This document shows positions 42,823 to 52,853 of a DNA stretch of 64,000 nucleotides, one piece after another. How positions within the stretch are numbered: position 1 is the stretch's first letter; every line of letters begins with the position of its first letter. This stretch comes from Sphingobacterium spiritivorum (lineage in GTDB: Bacteria > Bacteroidota > Bacteroidia > Sphingobacteriales > Sphingobacteriaceae). The notes under the pieces are model-generated. The model was not told where the DNA came from, did no database searches, and worked only from the letters and a program-made list of their open reading frames with translations. The stretch covers positions 2,542,001 to 2,606,000 of the forward strand of contig NZ_CP068083.1 in assembly GCF_016725325.1 (NCBI RefSeq), in the 5' to 3' direction. The position numbers and the translations under genes are program-made.

Positions 42823-44268
42823 TTAAAATTCCGCATTTTTTGGTGTTCTTGGGAATGGGATAACATCACGGATATTGGTCATTCCTGTTACGAATAGTAC
42901 CAGTCGCTCAAATCCGACTCCGAAACCTGAGTGAGGAACCGATCCGAAACGACGTGTATCCAGGAACCATTCCATTTCTTCAGCCGGTATTCCTACCTCA
43001 GCCATACGAGCCAGTAATTTGTCCAGATTTTCTTCCCTTTGGGATCCACCTACCATTTCACCTATTCCCGGAAACAGAATATCCATCGCACGAACAGTGT
43101 TTCTGCCTAATATATCCGGCTCGTTCTGTTTCATATAGAATGATTTGATCTCTCTTGGATAATCTGTAAGGATCACCGGTTTCTTAAAATGTTTTTCTAC
43201 AAGATAACGTTCGTGTTCAGATTGAAGATCTGCACCCCATTCGTCAATCAGGTATTTAAACTGTTTCTTCTGATTTGGCTTGCTGCGTTTTAAAATCTCG
43301 ATCGCATCTGTATATTTGACACGCTCAAATTCATTTTCAAGACAGAATTTTAATTTCTCAATAAGATCCATCTCTGAACGGTCTGCAGCAGGTTTGTTTT
43401 TCTCTTCCTCCAGCAGACGGTTTTTCAGAAATTCGATCTCTTCCGGACACGTTTCCAACGCATACTGTATCACATATTTTAATAAGGCCTCAGCCAAATC
43501 CATATTGTCTTCCAGTTCATAGAAAGCCATCTCTGGTTCGATCATCCAGAATTCTGCCAGGTGACGGGTTGTATTGGAGTTTTCGGCACGGAATGTAGGT
43601 CCGAAAGTATAAATATTACCAAATGCTAAAGCTGCCAGTTCACCTTCCAGTTGTCCGGATACCGTAAGGTTAGTGGATTTTCCGAAGAAGTCTTCTTTAA
43701 AATCTATTTCACCGTTTTCGGTACGAGGAGGATTATTCAGGTCTAAAGTAGTGACACGGAACATTTCTCCAGCACCTTCAGCGTCTGAACCGGTAATAAT
43801 AGGAGTGTGCATATAGACAAAGTCTCTTTCATTGAAGAAACGGTGTACCGCAAATGACAATGCATTACGTACTTTGAAAATAGCATTGAATGTTCCGGTG
43901 CGGAAGCGCAAATGTGCGATTTCACGAAGAAATTCTAAACTGTGTTTTTTGGGTTGTAAAGGGAATTTCTCGGGATCTGAATCTCCGATCACATCAAGTT
44001 CCGTTACTTTGACTTCGACCTTCTGGCCTTTTCCCAGAGATTCGATCAGAGTTCCTTTTACACGTACAGCAGCACCTGTAGTGATTCTTTTTAATAACGC
44101 ATCATCCGTATTTTCAAAATCAACTACTGCCTGGATATTATTGATTGAAGAACCATCATTGATCGCTATAAATTGATTGTTACGGAAGGTTCTTACCCAT
44201 CCCTTTACAATGACCTCTTGCCCAAACTCAGTGGCATTCAATAATTCTTTAATACGTGTGTGTTCCAT
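42823..44268 (-). CDS. asnS: Asparaginyl-tRNA synthetase
   Basis: Charges tRNA(Asn) with asparagine. 481 residues. The N-terminal OB-fold ([23 protein letters not shown]) is at about 19-41. Class II motif 2 is [24 protein letters not shown] at about 225-248, and motif 3 is [27 protein letters not shown] near the end. The asparagine-specific [11 protein letters not shown] replaces aspartate-type residues. Single gene with its own terminator. A TATTTTTG box (44346 down to 44339) may be its promoter. Confidence 0.97.
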   Translation of the reverse strand: MEHTRIKELLNATEFGQEVIVKGWVRTFRNNQFIAINDGSSINNIQAVVDFENTDDALLKRITTGAAVRVKGTLIESLGKGQKVEVKVTELDVIGDSDPEKFPLQPKKHSLEFLREIAHLRFRTGTFNAIFKVRNALSFAVHRFFNERDFVYMHTPIITGSDAEGAGEMFRVTTLDLNNPPRTENGEIDFKEDFFGKSTNLTVSGQLEGELAALAFGNIYTFGPTFRAENSNTTRHLAEFWMIEPEMAFYELEDNMDLAEALLKYVIQYALETCPEEIEFLKNRLLEEEKNKPAADRSEMDLIEKLKFCLENEFERVKYTDAIEILKRSKPNQKKQFKYLIDEWGADLQSEHERYLVEKHFKKPVILTDYPREIKSFYMKQNEPDILGRNTVRAMDILFPGIGEMVGGSQREENLDKLLARMAEVGIPAEEMEWFLDTRRFGSVPHSGFGVGFERLVLFVTGMTNIRDVIPFPRTPKNAEF

Positions 44269-44338
44269 TTTGTTGTTAGATATTAATTGGAGCTATTTTT
44301 CAAAATAAACTCTTGCTGTTTTTTAATTCTGCAGCTCA

Positions 44339-44346
44339 CAAAAATA
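44339..44346 (-). promoter_or_regulatory. -7 box upstream of asnS
   Basis: TATTTTTG on the minus strand fits TAnnTTTG, about 70 bases before the asnS start at 44268. Confidence 0.35.
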
Positions 44347-44402
44347 GCTTATAATTTGTTAAAATCCTTGATTTATTTATAAATACGGGAAGTGTTGTTA
44401 TC

Positions 44403-44434
44403 AAAAAAGCCTCTGATTTAAGTCAGAGGCTTTT
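44403..44434 (-). terminator. Terminator of sucC
   Basis: GCCTCTGA and TCAGAGGC form a perfect stem around a six-base loop, with a run of six T on the minus strand, 22 bases after the sucC stop. Confidence 0.88.
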
Positions 44435-44455
44435 GATATAGTGGTAAAAAAGGAA

Positions 44456-45649
44456 TTAACCTTTTAATACTTTAGTTACTAAATCTGCAGCTTCTTTTAA
44501 TAATATAGCCGAGTATACTTTAAGTCCTGATTCATCGATCAGTTTCTTAGCTTCTTCCGCATTTGTTCCCTGAAGACGCACGATGATAGGAACCGGAATA
44601 TTTCCAATTTCCTGATAAGCATCGATTACACCCTGAGCAACACGGTCACAACGAACGATACCACCGAAGATATTGATCAGGATCGCTTTTACATTAGGGT
44701 CTTTCAGAATGATATTAAATCCGGCTTTAACTGTCTCAGCATTAGCAGTACCACCTACGTCAAGGAAGTTAGCAGGCTCGCCACCGGCAATTTTGATGAT
44801 ATCCATTGTTGCCATAGCAAGACCGGCACCATTTACCATACAACCTACGTTACCGTCAAGTTTTACATAGTTCAGGTTAGATTCACCAGCTTCTACTTCA
44901 GTAGGATCTTCTTCTGTAACATCACGCATTGCTGCATAATCAGGATGACGGTATAATGCATTCTCATCCAGATTTACTTTAGCATCTACAGCCAAAATTT
45001 TATCGTCAGAAGTTTTTAATACCGGATTGATTTCAAACATTGAAGAATCTGTAGCATCGTAAGCTTTGTAAAGTGCAGCTACGAATTTTACCATTTCTTT
45101 ATGTGCAGGACCTGATAATCCTAAGTTGAATGCAATTTTACGTGCCTGAAAGCCCTGAAGACCAACTTTAGGGTCAATCTCTTCTTTGAAAATCAAGTGA
45201 GGAGTTTTTTCAGCTACTTCTTCGATATCCATACCACCTTCAGTAGAATACATTACGATATTGCGGCCTGTTGCACGATCCAGCAATACGGACATATAGA
45301 ATTCTTTGGTTTCGCTTGCTCCCGGATAGTAAACATCCTGTGCAACTAATACCTTGTTTACTTTTTTACCTTCAGGACCTGTCTGAGGAGTTACCAGTTG
45401 CATACCGATGATATCAGTAGCTCTTTGTTTTACTTCATCCAGATTTTTAGCCAATTTCACACCGCCACCTTTACCGCGACCACCTGCGTGAATCTGAGCT
45501 TTTACAACAACCCAGTCCGAGTTGTAGTCTTCTTTCATCTTTTTAGCGGCTTCCACAGCTTGCTCAGGAGTGTCAGCTACAATTCCTTCTTGTACAGTAA
45601 CACCAAAACTTTTTAGTATTTGCTTTCCTTGATATTCGTGAATGTTCAT
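44456..45649 (-). CDS. sucC: Succinyl-CoA synthetase (ADP-forming) beta subunit
   Basis: Nucleotide-binding subunit of the citric acid cycle enzyme that interconverts succinyl-CoA and succinate. 397 residues. The ATP-grasp domain starts [37 protein letters not shown] is at about 48-67, and the metal-binding region MFEINPVL and [12 protein letters not shown] are at about 200-230. The C-terminal CoA-ligase domain has [24 protein letters not shown] and [14 protein letters not shown]. sucD is not next to it. Single gene with strong terminator. Confidence 0.97.
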   Translation of the reverse strand: MNIHEYQGKQILKSFGVTVQEGIVADTPEQAVEAAKKMKEDYNSDWVVVKAQIHAGGRGKGGGVKLAKNLDEVKQRATDIIGMQLVTPQTGPEGKKVNKVLVAQDVYYPGASETKEFYMSVLLDRATGRNIVMYSTEGGMDIEEVAEKTPHLIFKEEIDPKVGLQGFQARKIAFNLGLSGPAHKEMVKFVAALYKAYDATDSSMFEINPVLKTSDDKILAVDAKVNLDENALYRHPDYAAMRDVTEEDPTEVEAGESNLNYVKLDGNVGCMVNGAGLAMATMDIIKIAGGEPANFLDVGGTANAETVKAGFNIILKDPNVKAILINIFGGIVRCDRVAQGVIDAYQEIGNIPVPIIVRLQGTNAEEAKKLIDESGLKVYSAILLKEAADLVTKVLKG

Positions 45650-45815
45650 TTTGACAATTTTAAGGTGTAAAAATATGGTTTTTAACTTTAAAGGTCAAGT
45701 GTCTGTCGTCTTTTTAATGTTTATTTGATAAAAATGACGAAGGCAGACTTTAGACCGGGCGTTCTATTCGCTAATCAACCCTATTTTTATTCCTGCCAGG
45801 ACGGACAAAAATTAG

Positions 45816-45823
45816 TAACTTCG
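45816..45823 (+). promoter_or_regulatory. Near-consensus -7 box directly before lolD
   Basis: TAACTTCG differs by one base from TAnnTTTG and ends four bases before the first ATG (45828), again close to leaderless. Confidence 0.3.
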
Positions 45824-45827
45824 CTGT

Positions 45828-46481
45828 ATGATGTTACAAGCAAAAGGAATCTATAAATCCTACGGCGACCTGTCTATTCTGAAGGGGGTAGATCTGGAAG
45901 TCGACAAAGGTGAGATTGTGACTATAGTGGGCGCTTCCGGAGCCGGAAAGAGCACATTATTGCATATTATCGGTACATTAGATCGGCCTGAATCCGGAGA
46001 AGTCTGGATAGATGGCGTGAAGGTCAGCGGGTTGAATGAGAAGAAACTCAGTGCTTTTCGCAATAAGCACATTGGGTTTGTCTTTCAGTTTCACCATCTG
46101 CTTCCTGAGTTTACGGCATTGGAAAATGTTTGTATCCCGGCATTTATAAATGGAGTATCTAAAAAAGATGCCGAAACAAATGCTATGCAACTGCTGGAGA
46201 TGTTGGGTGTGGCTCATCGCGCAGGCCATAAACCGTCAGCTATGTCAGGCGGAGAACAACAACGTGTATCTGTAGCCAGAGCATTGATTAATAAACCTTC
46301 AATCGTACTTGCAGATGAACCATCCGGTAATCTTGATTCCGAAAATGCAGCAGCCTTACATCAGTTGTTTTTTGATTTAAGGGATAAAATCCAACAAACA
46401 TTCGTCATTGTAACCCATAATGATGAACTGGCCAATATTTCAGACCGTACCATTCATATGCGTGACGGAAACATTGTTTAA
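45828..46481 (+). CDS. lolD: ABC transporter ATP-binding protein, LolD type
   Basis: 217 residues. Walker A is [15 protein letters not shown] at about 36-50, the Q-loop is [18 protein letters not shown] at about 84-101, the signature is [15 protein letters not shown] at about 139-153, and Walker B is [18 protein letters not shown] at about 157-174, followed by the His switch VTHN. The sequence is closest to LolD, which powers lipoprotein release from the inner membrane, but the related MacB and FtsE types are similar. No LolCE permease is adjacent. Two ATGs in a row allow a start at 45828 or 45831. Confidence 0.85.
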   Translation: MMLQAKGIYKSYGDLSILKGVDLEVDKGEIVTIVGASGAGKSTLLHIIGTLDRPESGEVWIDGVKVSGLNEKKLSAFRNKHIGFVFQFHHLLPEFTALENVCIPAFINGVSKKDAETNAMQLLEMLGVAHRAGHKPSAMSGGEQQRVSVARALINKPSIVLADEPSGNLDSENAAALHQLFFDLRDKIQQTFVIVTHNDELANISDRTIHMRDGNIV

Positions 46482-46484
46482 AAA

Positions 46485-46976
46485 ATGAGTGAGAAATTAT
46501 TAATAACATATGGTACCAGAGGACTGGCGCAACGAATTGCCCGTCTGATAGAAAGTAAAATAAGTGTACAACTGGCTTCTTCTGAAGAGGTACCCGGGAT
46601 TTTGGTGTCTTCAGGCAAGGTGCTTCAGATTCCGGCAGGAGGACAGTCAACGTATGCGCATGAAGTACTTAAGGTTAGCTTAGATCAGGATATAAGCTAT
46701 ATACTTCCTTTGGGGAAAGAGGAGATAAATGTATTGGCAGAGGCGCAGATATTGTTTGAAGAGTATGGTATCCGGTTGTTGTTGCCGGCAAAGGAGTTGT
46801 TATCTGATATTTTTGTGCTGGAAGATCCCGACAAAGATATGGCTATAAATATACTCCTGAATGGAAAAGATCTGCTGACAGAGGAGCAAATCAGGACTAG
46901 CAATCTCTCCGGAGCTTTTGTTTTGGCTGATTCAGAAGATGAGCAGGCATTGTGTTTAGTATCAGCTAAAGGCTAA
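46485..46976 (+). CDS. Hypothetical protein, possibly a lone pre-ATP-grasp-like domain
   Basis: 163 residues, soluble. The N-terminus KLLITYGTRGLAQRIARLI is Rossmann-like, and ISYILPLGKEEINVLAEAQILFEEYGIRLLLPAKELL at about 71-107 resembles the pre-ATP-grasp part of carbamoyl-phosphate-synthase-like ligases. No ATP-grasp domain follows. This is a pattern impression, not a firm assignment. It starts four bases after lolD and is followed four bases later by the degenerate HAD gene, so the three look cotranscribed. Confidence 0.65.
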   Translation: MSEKLLITYGTRGLAQRIARLIESKISVQLASSEEVPGILVSSGKVLQIPAGGQSTYAHEVLKVSLDQDISYILPLGKEEINVLAEAQILFEEYGIRLLLPAKELLSDIFVLEDPDKDMAINILLNGKDLLTEEQIRTSNLSGAFVLADSEDEQALCLVSAKG

Positions 46977-46979
46977 GAG

Positions 46980-47522
46980 ATGAAAAGTTACAAGGAATAT
47001 CCGGCAGACAAGAAAGTATTTTTGTTTGAACTGGATGATATACTCTATCCGAAAAAAGATTACATATTGCAGGTATATTATCTTTTTTCAAATTTTATTG
47101 AATTCACAGAAACAACACCGAACTCCAAAAGTTTATTGGCTTTTATGCAAAAGCAATATGAAGAACATGGAGAAGTGGGAATGTTTGACAGTGTAAAGGA
47201 AAAATTCGGTTTGGATGAACAATACAGAGAAAAATTTGGTCGTATACATGTGCAGGCTCATTTACCCCTTAAACTTTTGTTATTCCCGGAGACGATACAA
47301 TTGTTACAAGATCTTCAGAATGCAGGTAAACATGTGGCCGTTTTAACAAAAGGTAATCCACTCGAACAACTGAATAAACTTAAGCATATAGATTGGCAGG
47401 GATTCGATAAAGGAATGAAAGTGTATTTTATTGATGAGTTGAATTTCAGAAATATTGACCCGATTAGTTATATTGCAGATGAATTTAAGATTCAGCCTGA
47501 AGAAATAGCTATAGTAGAATAG
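46980..47522 (+). CDS. Degenerate HAD-like protein, truncated
   Basis: 180 residues of HAD-superfamily layout. Motif I reads FLFELDDILYP (about 14-24), where the family has FDLDDTLYP. The nucleophilic first aspartate is replaced by Glu and the Thr by Ile. Motif II is HVAVLTKGNP (about 119-128). The ORF stops at PEEIAIVE, just where motif III/IV (VGDSxxD) should begin. In-frame codons after the TAG read TSFTDYISGRC before the next stop, which looks like the remainder of that motif. It is therefore probably inactive as a phosphatase and may be a decaying gene or a binding protein. Confidence 0.72.
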   Translation: MKSYKEYPADKKVFLFELDDILYPKKDYILQVYYLFSNFIEFTETTPNSKSLLAFMQKQYEEHGEVGMFDSVKEKFGLDEQYREKFGRIHVQAHLPLKLLLFPETIQLLQDLQNAGKHVAVLTKGNPLEQLNKLKHIDWQGFDKGMKVYFIDELNFRNIDPISYIADEFKIQPEEIAIVE

Positions 47523-47570
47523 ACAAGTTTTACGGATTATATTTCCGGAAGATGCTAATTGTTGACGATT

Positions 47571-49082
47571 ATGAAAAAAATATTTCCGGTATTATGGGTG
47601 CTTATACTTTTTACCTCTTTATATAGTTGTAAAAAGTCAGATAACCCTGATAATAAAAGCGATACAGAAGAAGATATGATCAAAGATTCTGTCTTTTACT
47701 ACACTAAAGTTCTTTCTCTATGGGAGGGGAGCATGCCTCCGCGTAATGTCAATACGTTAGATGATAAGGGAGTCGTACGTTCTTATACAAAAAACTACGC
47801 TACAGGAGAAGAGGTATTGAATTATATGATGGGACTCACACCTTTAGTTAATGGCCGGCCGGTAGATAAGTATAGCTTTATCGATAGACAGGGGACTATA
47901 AGTGGCGAGATCGAAGAAGGAGTCAGTACAAGCTATGGTATGTATGTGTTTTATCTGCAGACAAGTGCCTCAGGCGATAATGCAGATTTATATGTACGGA
48001 TGGTAGATAAGAACTCTCCGGCTTATCAGGCAGGTATACGTCGCGGAGATCGTATTCTAAGTATCAACGGACAGACAAATATTGATTATAATACTCAAAA
48101 ATCCCAAAATTTTAAACTGATAAATGATGCGATCAATTCCAGGAATATGACCATCAAATTTGTATCTCCGACTTCAGTCACTACAGAAAAACAAATGGTG
48201 AGCTCTTTGTATAATTTTGATCCTGTTCTGGCAAGTAAAGTTATTGATCAGAATGGTAAAAAGATCGGCTATCTTGCTTTCAGCTCATTTGTTGCTATTT
48301 ATAATAACAGGATTCCAACAGCAATGTTAAGTTCCTTCGAAAATATTTTCAGTCAGTTTGAAGGACAGAATATATCTGAACTTATCGTCGATCTGAGATA
48401 CAACGGAGGGGGCTCTGTCCAGACAGCGGAGTATTTGGCCAATCGTATCGTACCAGCCTCTGCGAATGGCAGGCGTATGTATTCCTACAAACTGAATCGC
48501 AATCTGGAAGCCTGGGGATGGGGGAAAGATGGAGGAGAGTTTGGTCCGGTCAGTTATGCTAAAAAGGGAACACTTAATCTCAATAAAGTATACTTTTTAG
48601 TGACCAAATCTACCGCTTCGGCGAGTGAGCTCCTGATAAACTCTCTAAAACCATATTTTAAAGATAATCAGAAAATGATCGGTACATATGGTGAAGACAG
48701 CGGAGGCAATCCTGTAGTTGAAAATACATTCGGTAAACCTGTAGGATTCTTTAGGTATACCATAGGAACCACTGACGTAGATTTGTATGCAACCTCATTT
48801 CAGACTGTAAATGCAGACAATTATGGTGATTATTTTGCCGGATTAACGCCGGACAGAAGTACATATGAAGATTATTTCAAAGATTTTGGTGATCCGCAGG
48901 AAAGGATGATTGCCGAAGCACTGCATTACAGTCTGAATGGAAGCTGGTTGTCCAGTACTTCTAAGACAGCACTGGCTTCTGTCAATAAGTTGCGAAATGA
49001 AAAATATATAAACCGACAGAGTATAGATGTCCGCGCACATGCAAATGGTATGTACAAGTTTCAGACGGGACGGTTAAAATAA
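47571..49082 (+). CDS. S41-family peptidase lipoprotein with PDZ domain
   Basis: About 503 residues from ATG 47571 (the frame is open to a TTG at 47559, but MKKIFPVLWVLILF is the natural signal start). A lipobox LYSCKK gives a cysteine anchor. A PDZ domain (LYVRMVDKNSPAYQAGIRRGDRILSING) lies at about 140-168. The S41 core follows with KIGYLAFSSF, ELIVDLRYNGGGSVQTAEYLA and the catalytic-serine segment TKSTASASELLINSL. Its predicted place is the outer membrane, as a C-terminal-processing-like protease. It is separate from the regulator gene that follows. Confidence 0.88.
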   Translation: MKKIFPVLWVLILFTSLYSCKKSDNPDNKSDTEEDMIKDSVFYYTKVLSLWEGSMPPRNVNTLDDKGVVRSYTKNYATGEEVLNYMMGLTPLVNGRPVDKYSFIDRQGTISGEIEEGVSTSYGMYVFYLQTSASGDNADLYVRMVDKNSPAYQAGIRRGDRILSINGQTNIDYNTQKSQNFKLINDAINSRNMTIKFVSPTSVTTEKQMVSSLYNFDPVLASKVIDQNGKKIGYLAFSSFVAIYNNRIPTAMLSSFENIFSQFEGQNISELIVDLRYNGGGSVQTAEYLANRIVPASANGRRMYSYKLNRNLEAWGWGKDGGEFGPVSYAKKGTLNLNKVYFLVTKSTASASELLINSLKPYFKDNQKMIGTYGEDSGGNPVVENTFGKPVGFFRYTIGTTDVDLYATSFQTVNADNYGDYFAGLTPDRSTYEDYFKDFGDPQERMIAEALHYSLNGSWLSSTSKTALASVNKLRNEKYINRQSIDVRAHANGMYKFQTGRLK

Positions 49083-49136
49083 ATGTAAATGTTTAAAAGA
49101 TTCCTTACTTTGCAAGTAGGATTGATATAGAAAGCT

Positions 49137-50144
49137 ATGAAAAAAGAAAAACCGGCCACAATAAAAGAAATAGCCAGAAAGCTGAAGATATCTCCTTCTA
49201 CAGTTTCCAGAGCGCTGAATGATCATCCGAGTATTGGGTTGGTAACCACGATGCGGGTGAAAAAAATGGCTGAGGAAATGAATTATGAGCCGAATCAGAC
49301 TGCTATTTTCTTTAAACAACGAAAGACATTTACAATAGGTGTAGTATTACCCAGTCTTTCCGAACCCTTTTTCTCTGCTGCCATCAGTGAAATCGAAAAC
49401 TTTGCTAATGAGCGTAAGTATACGGTGATCATGGGGCAGTCGATGGATGATGCAGAAAGAGAATTACGGATCTTGCAAACCCTCAAAAAACATCGTGTTG
49501 ACGGCGTATTGATGTCCATAGGAAAGAATACCAATTCTTTTGATTTTATCAGGAGTATGGAAGAATCGGAGATTCCGGTCGTATTTTTTGACTGTGTTCC
49601 TAATCTGAATGATATTGACCGTATAGAATGCGATCTGGCTACAGGAGTATATGAAGCTATCGATGCTTTTGTATCCCGCGGACATCAGAAGATTGCCCTG
49701 ATCAACGGGCCTGATACTCTGTTAGCTTCCGAAGAACGTAAACTCGCCTATATAAAGGGGTTGAGAAAGAATGATATTGCATTTGACGACCGTTATCTCG
49801 TCAATACGGATCTTACTGAAGAAGGAAATGAAGAAGCGATGAACAAGCTCCTTACTCTATCGGACAGGCCTTCGGCTATATTATCTTTCAATGACTTTGT
49901 CACGCTGGATGTTATGAAATTTGCGAGACAGAGAGGCGTATCGCTGAACAGTGATATCCATTTTATCAGTTTTGCCAACTATCCGTTGTGGAAATATATG
50001 GAAAATCCTCCAATGGGAAGTATTGAGCAGTTTCCCGATCAGCAGGCTAAGAAAGCAGCAGAGATTCTGTTTGACCGCCTGGAAAATAAGGAGGACTATA
50101 AGCCTCAGCAATTTATATTTAAGTCCCGCTTAATATTGCAATAG
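49137..50144 (+). CDS. LacI-family transcriptional regulator
   Basis: 335 residues. The N-terminal helix-turn-helix and hinge (TIKEIARKLKISPSTVSRALNDHPSIG) occupy about 8-34. A periplasmic-binding-protein-like sensor domain follows (TIGVVLPSLSEPFFSAAISEIENFA, IEAIDAFVSRGHQKIALINGP, AILSFNDFVTLDVMKFARQRG). Such proteins usually control sugar genes, but no sugar operon lies beside it, so the target is unknown. It ends at a strong terminator shared with the convergent lpd gene. Confidence 0.93.
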   Translation: MKKEKPATIKEIARKLKISPSTVSRALNDHPSIGLVTTMRVKKMAEEMNYEPNQTAIFFKQRKTFTIGVVLPSLSEPFFSAAISEIENFANERKYTVIMGQSMDDAERELRILQTLKKHRVDGVLMSIGKNTNSFDFIRSMEESEIPVVFFDCVPNLNDIDRIECDLATGVYEAIDAFVSRGHQKIALINGPDTLLASEERKLAYIKGLRKNDIAFDDRYLVNTDLTEEGNEEAMNKLLTLSDRPSAILSFNDFVTLDVMKFARQRGVSLNSDIHFISFANYPLWKYMENPPMGSIEQFPDQQAKKAAEILFDRLENKEDYKPQQFIFKSRLILQ

Positions 50145-50206
50145 ACAATATAGGGCTCGCTAAATAATGCTATTATTTCGCTTCCTGCCCAGAAGTATAA
50201 AAAACT

Positions 50207-50239
50207 AAAAAGGCATTCAATTTCTTGAATGCCTTTTTT
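50207..50239. terminator. Bidirectional terminator between LacI-type gene and lpd
   Basis: AAAAGGCATTCAA and TTGAATGCCTTTTTT form a stem with a four-base loop, with A and T runs on both sides between the convergent genes. Confidence 0.9.
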
Positions 50240-50256
50240 ATGGGGTAGGTTATTGC

Positions 50257-51645
50257 CTACAAGTGGATCACTTCACCATATGCATCAGCACAGGCTTCCA
50301 TGATCGCTTCACTCATGGTCGGGTGAGGATGTACAGACTTGATCATTTCATGACCTGTCGTCTCTAATTTACGGGCTACAACGATCTCTGCGATCATTTC
50401 AGTAACATTAGCTCCGATCATATGTGCACCTAATAATTCTCCGTATTTCGCATCGAAAATTACTTTTACAAAACCGTCTTTAGCTCCGGCAGCAGAAGCT
50501 TTTCCGGATGCTGAGAATGGGAATTTACCAACTTTTAGTTCGTATCCCGCCTCTTTAGCTGCTTTTTCAGTGTAACCAACAGATGCAATTTCAGGTGAAC
50601 AATATGTACAACCCGGGATATTATTATAGTCGATGGCTTCTACATGAAGACCTTTTATTTTTTCTACACAAGTGATTGCCTCAGCAGAAGCAACGTGAGC
50701 CAGGGCCTGACCTTTCACGATGTCACCAATAGCATATACACCTTCTACATTTGTTTTGTAGAAATCGTCTACCAGTACACGACCTTTATCTGTTTTCACA
50801 CCTGTCTCTTCTAGGCCGATATTCTCGATATTAGGGGTGATACCTACAGCAGAAAGTACAATCTCTGCTTCCAGAGTTTCTACTCCTTTAGCTGTCTTGA
50901 TACTTACTTTGCTTAATTCTCCTTTGGTGTCTACAGACTGAACTTCAGATTTTGTTAAGATATTGATACCTGCTTTTTTGAGGCTTTTTTCCAGTTGTTT
51001 GGATACTTCTTCATCCTCTACAGGAACGATACGATCCATGAATTCTACGATAGTGACCTGAGTACCCATCGCATTGTAGAAATAAGCAAATTCAACACCG
51101 ATTGCTCCTGAACCCACTACAACCATTGATTTTGGTTTATTTGGTAAGGTCAATGCCTGACGGTAACCAATAATTTTTTTGCCATCCTGTGGTAAATTAG
51201 GTAATTCGCGTGAACGTGCTCCGGTCGCCAGAATTGTATGTTTGGCTGTATATTCTTTTGTCGCTCCGTCAGCTCCTTTCACTTCTACTTTACCACCTTT
51301 TTTGATTTTGGCAGTACCATTGATGACATCAATCTTGTTCTTTTTCATAAGAAACTGGATTCCTTTGCTCATACCATCAGCAACTCCGCGGCTTCTTTTG
51401 ACAATCGCATCAAAATCTGCTTCTCCGCCCTGAACTTTGATTCCGTAGTCTTCAGCGTGATTCAGATATTCAAAAACCTGTGCGCTTTTGATTAATGCTT
51501 TTGTAGGAATACAGCCCCAGTTGAGACAGATTCCGCCTAATGATTCGCGCTCAACGATCGCAGTCTTAAAGCCCAATTGAGCAGCTCTGATGGCAGCAAC
51601 ATACCCCCCAGGACCACTTCCAATTACAATGATGTCGTAATTCAT
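50257..51645 (-). CDS. lpdA: Dihydrolipoyl dehydrogenase, copy 1
   Basis: E3 flavoprotein of 2-oxoacid dehydrogenase complexes; reoxidises dihydrolipoamide with NAD+. 462 residues. The FAD site is DIIVIGSGPGGYVAAIRAAQLG at about 4-25, the redox disulfide GGICLNWGCIPTKAL at about 37-51 (Cys40, Cys45), the NAD site VVVGSGAIGVEFAYFYNAMG at about 175-194, and the C-terminal base HPHPTMSEAI near 442-451. A second copy lies at 52854-54260. The two differ clearly in sequence and probably serve different complexes. Confidence 0.95.
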   Translation of the reverse strand: MNYDIIVIGSGPGGYVAAIRAAQLGFKTAIVERESLGGICLNWGCIPTKALIKSAQVFEYLNHAEDYGIKVQGGEADFDAIVKRSRGVADGMSKGIQFLMKKNKIDVINGTAKIKKGGKVEVKGADGATKEYTAKHTILATGARSRELPNLPQDGKKIIGYRQALTLPNKPKSMVVVGSGAIGVEFAYFYNAMGTQVTIVEFMDRIVPVEDEEVSKQLEKSLKKAGINILTKSEVQSVDTKGELSKVSIKTAKGVETLEAEIVLSAVGITPNIENIGLEETGVKTDKGRVLVDDFYKTNVEGVYAIGDIVKGQALAHVASAEAITCVEKIKGLHVEAIDYNNIPGCTYCSPEIASVGYTEKAAKEAGYELKVGKFPFSASGKASAAGAKDGFVKVIFDAKYGELLGAHMIGANVTEMIAEIVVARKLETTGHEMIKSVHPHPTMSEAIMEACADAYGEVIHL

Positions 51646-51967
51646 ATGATATAATTTGTCTTTTTTAGTTATCCGTAATTTCCGTTCTTCTTTATAAATA
51701 CTGATTTATTCCAATCCCGGATACTGCAGATAATAATTTCTGTAGTTGATTTAGTGATGTGCGTTCATGACTAAAAATGAACACACAATCTCCTCCAAAT
51801 GTACGTATTATTTTTTAATCTGCCATGTAATGGAAATGCAATTGTTTGCATACAAATGCATTAAATCCATTCGTAAAGGTGTCATTTGTCAGTTATTAGT
51901 CAAAGAGAAACATAGTCAGATCTTTGTGATCAAATTAGTATTACTTTTGAAGTTTGAAGATATTATT

Positions 51968-52270
51968 ATGCTAAGACTTTTTAGACAAATCGCTTTATGG
52001 GAAGCGATCTCCACCATTCTCCTTTTCTGTTTTGCGATGCCTCTGAAGTATTTCGCAGATATCCCAGAAGCTGTACGTATCGCCGGATCTATTCACGGTT
52101 TTTTGGTCGTCATATTTGTAATTATGCTCGTCGCCTGTACAGTAGAGTACAAATGGCCCTTAATTAAAGCTTTGAAGTATTTTGTGGTCTCGATGATCCC
52201 GGTTGCTTCTTTCTGGGTAGAATTGGATCTGAAAAAAGAAATTACAAAAAATGCTAAAGGAGTTGCTTAA
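51968..52270 (+). CDS. DUF3817 family membrane protein
   Basis: 100 residues from ATG 51968. The upstream extension to 51767 looks non-coding. LFRQIALWEAISTILLFCFAMPLKY begins the family signature, followed by VRIAGSIHGFLVVIFVIMLVACT and a third helix FVVSMIPVASFWVELDL, giving three membrane segments. The family is also fused to other membrane proteins elsewhere. No function is known. Its last four bases overlap the end of the convergent thioesterase gene. Confidence 0.8.
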   Translation: MLRLFRQIALWEAISTILLFCFAMPLKYFADIPEAVRIAGSIHGFLVVIFVIMLVACTVEYKWPLIKALKYFVVSMIPVASFWVELDLKKEITKNAKGVA

Positions 52271-52677
52271 TCAGCTTCTCCTTTGTTAATCCGTTCAATA
52301 CCCATATAGGCATATGTAATTTCTGTTCTGCCGTGCGGAGTAGGAGTGCCTTCCTCATTCAGGTTTACAAATACCAGTTTTTCAATTGAAAGTATGGTCT
52401 TTCTGGTGATTTTATTCCTTACTTCGCATTTCATGGTCAATGATGTCGTGCCAAAGGCTATTGCTTCTATGCCGAGTTCTATGATATCTCCCTGTCTGGC
52501 TGAACTTACAAAGTTGATTTCTGAAATATACTTGGTAACTACAAAAGGATTGCCCAGTTGTACTATTGCATATATTACTGCTTCTTCATCGATCCATCTC
52601 AGTAATGTCCCTCCGAATAATGTTCCATTCGGATTGAGATCCTCAGGCTTGATCCATTTTCTGGTGTAAAAATTCAT
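52267..52677 (-). CDS. Acyl-CoA thioesterase (hotdog fold)
   Basis: 136 residues, the length of a single hotdog domain. The conserved start NPNGTLFGGTLLRWIDEEA at about 16-34 holds the glycine turn and catalytic Asp/Glu region. VTKYISEINFVSSARQGDIIELGIEAIAFGTTSL at about 47-80 is the central strand pair of YciA/BACH-type enzymes. It probably hydrolyses medium or short acyl-CoA esters in the cytoplasm. Convergent with the DUF3817 gene. Confidence 0.85.
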   Translation of the reverse strand: MNFYTRKWIKPEDLNPNGTLFGGTLLRWIDEEAVIYAIVQLGNPFVVTKYISEINFVSSARQGDIIELGIEAIAFGTTSLTMKCEVRNKITRKTILSIEKLVFVNLNEEGTPTPHGRTEITYAYMGIERINKGEAD

Positions 52678-52810
52678 GATTTACGTATTTAGAGTTGAGG
52701 TGTGTATAGGGATAGTCGGGTTTAGCTCTTCGTACGGAGTTGTATAGTGGAGATATTGATTTCTGTACGCTGTATTTATTCCGGATGGTAGATTCCCCGA
52801 TCTGTTTGAT

Positions 52811-52843
52811 AAAAAAAGAAGGGCAAATAAATCGCCCTTCTTT
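52811..52843 (-). terminator. Terminator of the second lpd gene
   Basis: GAAGGGC and GCCCTTC pair around a nine-base loop 11 bases after the lpd stop on the minus strand, with a seven-base T-run in that direction. Confidence 0.85.
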
Positions 52844-52853
52844 GTTATATTGT

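Noticed and set aside
49101..49120. Operator-like ACTTtgcAAGT just before the LacI-type gene
   Set aside because: The half-sites are only four bases and overlap a possible promoter. Not enough to call an operator.
51767..51967. Long N-terminal extension of the DUF3817 protein
   Set aside because: The sequence before Met at 51968 is unlike the family and precedes the usual start LFRQIALWEA.
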